Of a stretch of 9,726 bases of DNA, positions 6,975 to 9,726 are shown piece by piece. A model generated the notes under the pieces. It made no database searches. It was not told the origin of the DNA and saw nothing but the letters and a program-made list of their open reading frames with translations. Each line of letters opens with the position of its first letter. Position 1 is the stretch's first letter. Position numbers and translations under genes: made by a program. The DNA lies in assembly GCA_045592165.1 (NCBI GenBank), contig JAZNUG010000001.1, forward strand, positions 1 through 9,726. The letters are read 5' to 3'. This stretch comes from SFEL01 sp045592165. GTDB taxonomy: Bacteria; Bacillota; Clostridia; Christensenellales; CAG-138.

Positions 6975-6992
6975 GCTTGCGGAGAGTATATT
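6963..6992 (+). promoter_or_regulatory. Sigma-A promoter of the trpB T-box transcript
   Basis: A perfect TTGACA (6963-6968) is followed after 18 bases by TATATT (6987-6992); TATTAT at 6989-6994 is an alternative -10 with a longer spacer. Transcription would start at about 7000, which leaves a 310-base untranslated leader filled by the T-box. Confidence 0.72.
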
Positions 6993-7004
6993 ATACCCTA
7001 GTAA

Positions 7005-7290
7005 AATACATAAAGTGATGAAGCAGAGATAACGTTGGGATACGACCTTACAGAGAGCGGCCGTTGCTGGAAGCGCCGCAGATACGCCCCTTCAAATGGA
7101 CTGCCGAACGCGGGAGGAAAAGGATGAATTCCTTAGTATTTCCCGACGGTATGCGCCCGTTACAGCGCAGCGGATGTGATGGCATCCGGATGAGCCTCTG
7201 CATACGCAGGGGGAAACAAGGTGGCACAGCGTTTACAACGCCCTTGCTGACGGTGATTAAATACCGCGGCGAAGGCGTTTTATTTTTGAA
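7005..7290 (+). promoter_or_regulatory. Tryptophan T-box riboswitch leader of trpB
   Basis: The leader has the canonical order of T-box elements. AGAGAG (7052-7057) is followed by a distal stem GCGGC (7057-7061) with GCCGC (7075-7079), whose loop resembles the conserved distal T-loop region. The specifier loop carries AAATGGA with TGG at 7097-7099, the tryptophan codon, followed by A. A large hairpin is possible at about 7111-7146. CCGTTA occurs within 7155-7166. The T-box proper is AAGGTGGCACAGCG (7218-7231). The antiterminator pairs CAAGG (7217-7221) with CCTTG (7242-7246) and GCGTT (7229-7233) with AACGC (7237-7241), leaving a 7-base bulge TGGCACA. TGGC would pair with GCCA, matching G as the discriminator base of bacterial tRNA-Trp. 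The specifier and the downstream gene agree, which makes the call strong. Confidence 0.94.
7237..7287 (+). terminator. T-box-controlled intrinsic terminator before trpB
   Basis: A long hairpin runs from AACGCC (7237-7242) to GGCGTT (7274-7279), continuing inward with one mismatch and one bulged A to CGGT (7251-7254) against ACCG (7262-7265). TTTTATTTTT (7278-7287) follows. The left arm contains AACGC and CCTTG, which the antiterminator also needs, so the two folds compete as expected for a T-box switch. Confidence 0.9.
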
Positions 7291-7311
7291 ATCTTCAGGA
7301 GGAAAGCATAA

Positions 7312-8559
7312 ATGGAAATCAACAAGTATTCTCACAGGGACTATAATAACTACATAAAAGAATATCCCACTAAGGAAGGCCGCTTCGGCAGATACGGCGG
7401 AGCATATCTGCCCCCCGAGCTTATTCCTGCCTTCAAGGAGATAGACTACGCATACGAAACCATATGCCACAGCTCCAGATTTATAAGTGAGCTGCGCCGT
7501 ATACGCAAGGAGTTTCAGGGTCGTCCCACCCCCGTATATCATTGCGAACGCCTTTCCCAGGAGCTTGGCAAGTGCCAGATTTATCTCAAGCGTGAGGACC
7601 TTAACCATACCGGCGCACATAAGCTGAATCATTGTATGGGCGAGGGTCTGCTTGCCAAATATATGGGCAAGAAAAAACTCATCGCAGAAACCGGCGCAGG
7701 TCAGCATGGCGTGGCGCTTGCCACCGCTGCCGCATACTTCGGTCTTGAATGTGATATTTATATGGGCGAGGTGGATATTGCCAAGCAGGCTCCCAACGTA
7801 ACCCGCATGAAGATACTGGGCGCAAACGTTATCCCCGTTACCCATGGTCTTAAAACTCTGAAGGAAGCTGTGGATGCGGCCTTTGAAGGCTACATGAGGG
7901 AATATCACGATGCTATTTACTGCATCGGCTCTGCCCTGGGTCCCCATCCATTCCCCAAAATAGTCAGAGATTTTCAGATGATAATCGGCATAGAAGCCAG
8001 AGAGCAGTTTATGGATATGACAGGCCTTATGCCGGATGTGGTATGCGCCTGCGTGGGCGGCGGCTCCAATTCCATCGGCACCTTTATTCCCTTCCTTGCT
8101 GATCCTGTGGAAATAGTGGGCGTTGAGCCTCTGGGCAAAGGCCCTGAGGTGGGCAATCATGCTGCCAGCATGGCATACGGCACCCCCGGCGTGCTGCATG
8201 GCTTTGAAAGCTACCTTCTGCAGGATGAGAAGGGAGAACCCCTGCCTGTTTATTCCGTTGCCAGCGGCCTGGATTATCCTTCCGTAGGCCCTGAGCATGC
8301 CTTTCTCCACGATATGGGCCGCATAAAGTACGAGCAGGTGGATGATGAGGAAGCTATGGAAGCATTCTTCCTGCTCAGCCGCAAGGAGGGGATTATCCCC
8401 GCAATCGAAAGCTCCCATGCCCTTGCCTATGCTATCCGCTATGCCCGTACCCACGATACCGGCTCAATACTCGTTACCTTGTCCGGCAGAGGCGATAAAG
8501 ATATAGATTACGTTGTGGAGAACTACGGCACAGGGGAAAGATTTCTGAACAAAAAGTAA
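7312..8559 (+). CDS. trpB: Tryptophan synthase beta chain (solitary, no trpA nearby)
   Basis: TrpB is a pyridoxal-phosphate enzyme that joins indole with L-serine to make L-tryptophan. The 415-residue product keeps the catalytic residues: PLP lysine K104 in HTGAHK, E126 in ETGAGQHG, the phosphate-binding GGGSN at 249-253, D321 in LDYP, E367 in ESSH, and S391 in SGRGDKD. The N-terminal GRFGRYGGAYLP block is also typical. Around the PLP lysine the sequence is KLNHC, differing from the common KTNQ or KINNA, and YSVASGLDYPS differs from the usual SAGLDYPG. AGGAGG (7297-7302) lies 9 bases before the ATG. The gene has its own promoter and a tryptophan T-box. It is flanked by a membrane protein gene and degV, with no trpA or other trp genes. 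That suggests use of free indole, or pairing with a TrpA encoded elsewhere; the window cannot decide. Confidence 0.95.
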   Translation: MEINKYSHRDYNNYIKEYPTKEGRFGRYGGAYLPPELIPAFKEIDYAYETICHSSRFISELRRIRKEFQGRPTPVYHCERLSQELGKCQIYLKREDLNHTGAHKLNHCMGEGLLAKYMGKKKLIAETGAGQHGVALATAAAYFGLECDIYMGEVDIAKQAPNVTRMKILGANVIPVTHGLKTLKEAVDAAFEGYMREYHDAIYCIGSALGPHPFPKIVRDFQMIIGIEAREQFMDMTGLMPDVVCACVGGGSNSIGTFIPFLADPVEIVGVEPLGKGPEVGNHAASMAYGTPGVLHGFESYLLQDEKGEPLPVYSVASGLDYPSVGPEHAFLHDMGRIKYEQVDDEEAMEAFFLLSRKEGIIPAIESSHALAYAIRYARTHDTGSILVTLSGRGDKDIDYVVENYGTGERFLNKK

Positions 8560-8597
8560 AGAATGTGTGCCTGTATGTCAGGCAAGCGGTAAATTAG

Positions 8598-8626
8598 TTG
8601 AAAAATGTGAAATATCAGGGTATAAT
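8598..8626 (+). promoter_or_regulatory. Candidate sigma-A promoter P1 of degV
   Basis: TTGAAA (8598-8603) and a perfect TATAAT (8621-8626) are 17 bases apart. The predicted start, about 8632, falls inside the left arm of the inverted repeat at 8629-8662. Confidence 0.62.
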
Positions 8627-8628
8627 TA

Positions 8629-8662
8629 ATGCGCTCCCCCCAAAATTAACGCGGGAGCGCAT
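8629..8662 (+). terminator. 10-bp perfect inverted repeat: trpB terminator or degV operator
   Basis: ATGCGCTCCC (8629-8638) and GGGAGCGCAT (8653-8662) are perfect inverted copies around a 14-base A/C-rich loop. The T run after it is weak (ATATTTGTTA), yet no better terminator is seen after trpB. The small TGCCTG/CAGGCA hairpin at 8568-8584 has no T run at all. The repeat is wedged between two candidate degV promoters, so an operator or 5' leader hairpin is an equally good reading. Confidence 0.55.
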
Positions 8663-8674
8663 ATTTGTTATAAT
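8646..8674 (+). promoter_or_regulatory. Candidate promoter P2 of degV
   Basis: A perfect TATAAT (8669-8674) has TTAACG (8646-8651, four of six matches to the consensus) 17 bases upstream. If the inverted repeat terminates trpB transcripts, P2 would be the promoter that escapes it. A second AT-only inverted repeat, ATAATAT (8670-8676) and ATATTAT (8679-8685), overlaps the -10 box. Confidence 0.45.
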
Positions 8675-8706
8675 ATGAATATTATCAGGAGGTTTAATTT
8701 AATATT

Positions 8707-9579
8707 ATGCGCGAGTATGTAATTCTCACGGATTCTTCCTGCGACCTCACCGCAGAACTGGCTCAGGAACTGGGCATAAGTGTAGTACCCCTTTCCGTAC
8801 TGACAGACGGCAAGGAATATCTCAACTATCTTGACGGACGCGAAATCGAAATCAAAACCTTTTACAATATGATCCGCGAAGGCAAGACTGCCACCACTTC
8901 TGCTGTCAATATCGCCACCTTCAGGGATGCCATGAAGGCCATTCTGGACGAGGGCAAGGATGTGCTGTATATCGGCTTCTCTTCCGGTCTCAGCGGAACC
9001 GTAGGTGCAGGCATCAACGCCGCCCGGGAACTCAGCGAAGAATACCCCGACAGCAAGATCTTTGCTGTGGATACTCTTGGCGCATCCCTTGGCCAGGGCA
9101 TGATTGTTTACTATGCCGCAATGAAAAAGGCAGAAGGTGCATCCATCGAGGAAGTACGTGATTTCGTGGAAAACCATAAGTTCAATATGGCACATTGGTT
9201 TACCGTGGATGACCTTAACCACCTGAAGCGGGGCGGCCGTATTTCTCCCGCAACCGCAGCTATCGGAACAATGCTGAACATCAAGCCTGTTATGCATATG
9301 GACAACGAAGGTCATCTGGTGGCCGTGGGCAAGGTAAGGGGCCGCAAGACCTCCCTTAAGGAGCTGGTAAACAGCATGGAAGCAAGCTGGCTGCCTGAGG
9401 AGAACCCCACCATATTCATCTCCCATGGCGACTGCCTTGAGGATGCGGAATACGTTGCCTCCCTCATCAGGGAAAAGCTTGGCGTAAACGATATCCGCAT
9501 CAATTACGTGGGTCCCGTTATCGGCGCCCATACCGGCCCCGGCGTTGTGGCGCTGTTCTTCTGGGCAAAGGAAAGGTAA
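8707..9579 (+). CDS. DegV family fatty-acid-binding protein (FakB type)
   Basis: DegV proteins bind a fatty acid in a deep pocket. In Gram-positive bacteria, FakB members present it to the kinase FakA for phosphorylation and entry into phospholipid synthesis. The 290-residue length fits. Family motifs are in order: TDSSCDL (8-14), TSAVN (64-68), the carboxylate-binding FSSGLSGT (91-98), DTLGASLGQG (122-131), DDLNHLKRGGRIS (168-180), LNIKPVMHM (190-198), GKVRGRKTSL (208-217) and the C-terminal GAHTGPG (273-279). No signal peptide is seen, so it is cytosolic. AGGAGG (8687-8692) lies 14 bases before the ATG, unusually far, with no better start in frame nearby. It is monocistronic, with its own promoter region and a strong terminator. 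No fakA is in view, so partner and fatty-acid preference are unknown. Confidence 0.93.
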   Translation: MREYVILTDSSCDLTAELAQELGISVVPLSVLTDGKEYLNYLDGREIEIKTFYNMIREGKTATTSAVNIATFRDAMKAILDEGKDVLYIGFSSGLSGTVGAGINAARELSEEYPDSKIFAVDTLGASLGQGMIVYYAAMKKAEGASIEEVRDFVENHKFNMAHWFTVDDLNHLKRGGRISPATAAIGTMLNIKPVMHMDNEGHLVAVGKVRGRKTSLKELVNSMEASWLPEENPTIFISHGDCLEDAEYVASLIREKLGVNDIRINYVGPVIGAHTGPGVVALFFWAKER

Positions 9580-9599
9580 TAAATAAAAGCATATAAAGG

Positions 9600-9629
9600 A
9601 CTCGGCTTCTACAGGCCGAGTTCTTTTTT
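9600..9629 (+). terminator. Intrinsic terminator of degV
   Basis: ACTCGGC (9600-9606) pairs with GCCGAGT (9615-9621) around an 8-base loop and is followed by TCTTTTTT. It begins 20 bases after the degV stop codon. This is the clearest non-riboswitch terminator in the window. Confidence 0.93.
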
Positions 9630-9726
9630 CACGCTGGTGAAAGGGTGCTGATAATTGTATAAATTGTGTGGAATACAGGCAATAATCGTTGCATTGGGAA
9701 AAGTCGGAGGCCAAGCGGTCTTAGGA
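9630..9726. other. Gene-free right edge
   Basis: No coding frame or complete RNA gene is visible. TTTCAC (9627-9632) and GTGAAA (9637-9642) form a small hairpin just behind the terminator. The last 20 or so bases contain AGGCCAAGCGG, which resembles a tRNA A box except for its first base, but the window stops before a fold could be tested. Confidence 0.4.

Noticed and set aside
7064..7357. 97-codon frame in the trpB leader, possibly a leader peptide with a Trp codon
   Set aside because: It runs through T-box structures and into trpB in another frame. The TGG is explained as the specifier codon, and T-box control does not use a leader peptide.
7048..8454. 468-codon open frame on the minus strand
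   Set aside because: It is antisense to trpB and its T-box, with no family signature or ribosome binding site that I could recognise. Biased codon use in trpB explains the lack of stops.
8568..8584. TGCCTG/CAGGCA hairpin as the trpB terminator
   Set aside because: Only 6 pairs and no T run follows.
9690..9726. Start of a possible tRNA gene (AGGCCAAGCGG, like an A box)
   Set aside because: The first A-box base is wrong, no acceptor or D-stem pairing fits well, and the window ends before the anticodon arm. The next 80 bases would decide it.

Overview
The window looks like ordinary chromosome from a spore-forming, low-oxygen Firmicute (class Clostridia, perhaps an Oscillospirales/Ruminococcaceae-type genome with roughly balanced GC). 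This rests on two T-box riboswitches, a YtxC-type sporulation protein beside thrS, an HPr kinase/phosphorylase, strong AGGAGG-type ribosome binding sites and sigma-A promoters. The species assignment is inference. No transposon, phage gene, CRISPR array or rRNA is visible.

Layout. (1) Positions 1-512, minus strand: the 5' end of thrS, cut by the window edge. It is preceded by a threonine T-box leader (about 545-794) and a textbook sigma-A promoter at 801-829. (2) 960-1691, plus strand: a divergent ytxC-like gene. (3) 1827-6946, plus strand: a likely operon of uvrC, a Cof-type HAD phosphatase, hprK, a ROK glucokinase and a DUF212/YuiD-type membrane protein, from a promoter at 1827-1855, with a 4-base overlap between the HAD gene and hprK. 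(4) 6963-8559: a second promoter, a 300-base tryptophan T-box leader with a UGG specifier, and a trpB gene standing without trpA. (5) 8598-9629: two possible promoters around a 10-bp inverted repeat, then a degV/fakB-type fatty-acid-binding gene with a strong terminator. (6) 9630-9726: no gene could be called.

How the parts work together. thrS and trpB are each set to be read through only when their cognate tRNA (Thr, Trp) is uncharged, so translation supply is sensed at two separate loci. The central operon joins DNA repair (UvrC) to carbon sensing (HprK) and to glucose phosphorylation by a non-PTS kinase. Whether that is functional or a historical gene order cannot be told from sequence.

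I do not see a wholly new system here. The points most worth a second look are regulatory: the solitary T-box-controlled trpB, whose promoter -35 box overlaps a perfect inverted repeat; the competing hairpin downstream of the thrS terminator; the helically phased repeats between thrS and ytxC; and the inverted repeat lodged between two degV promoters.
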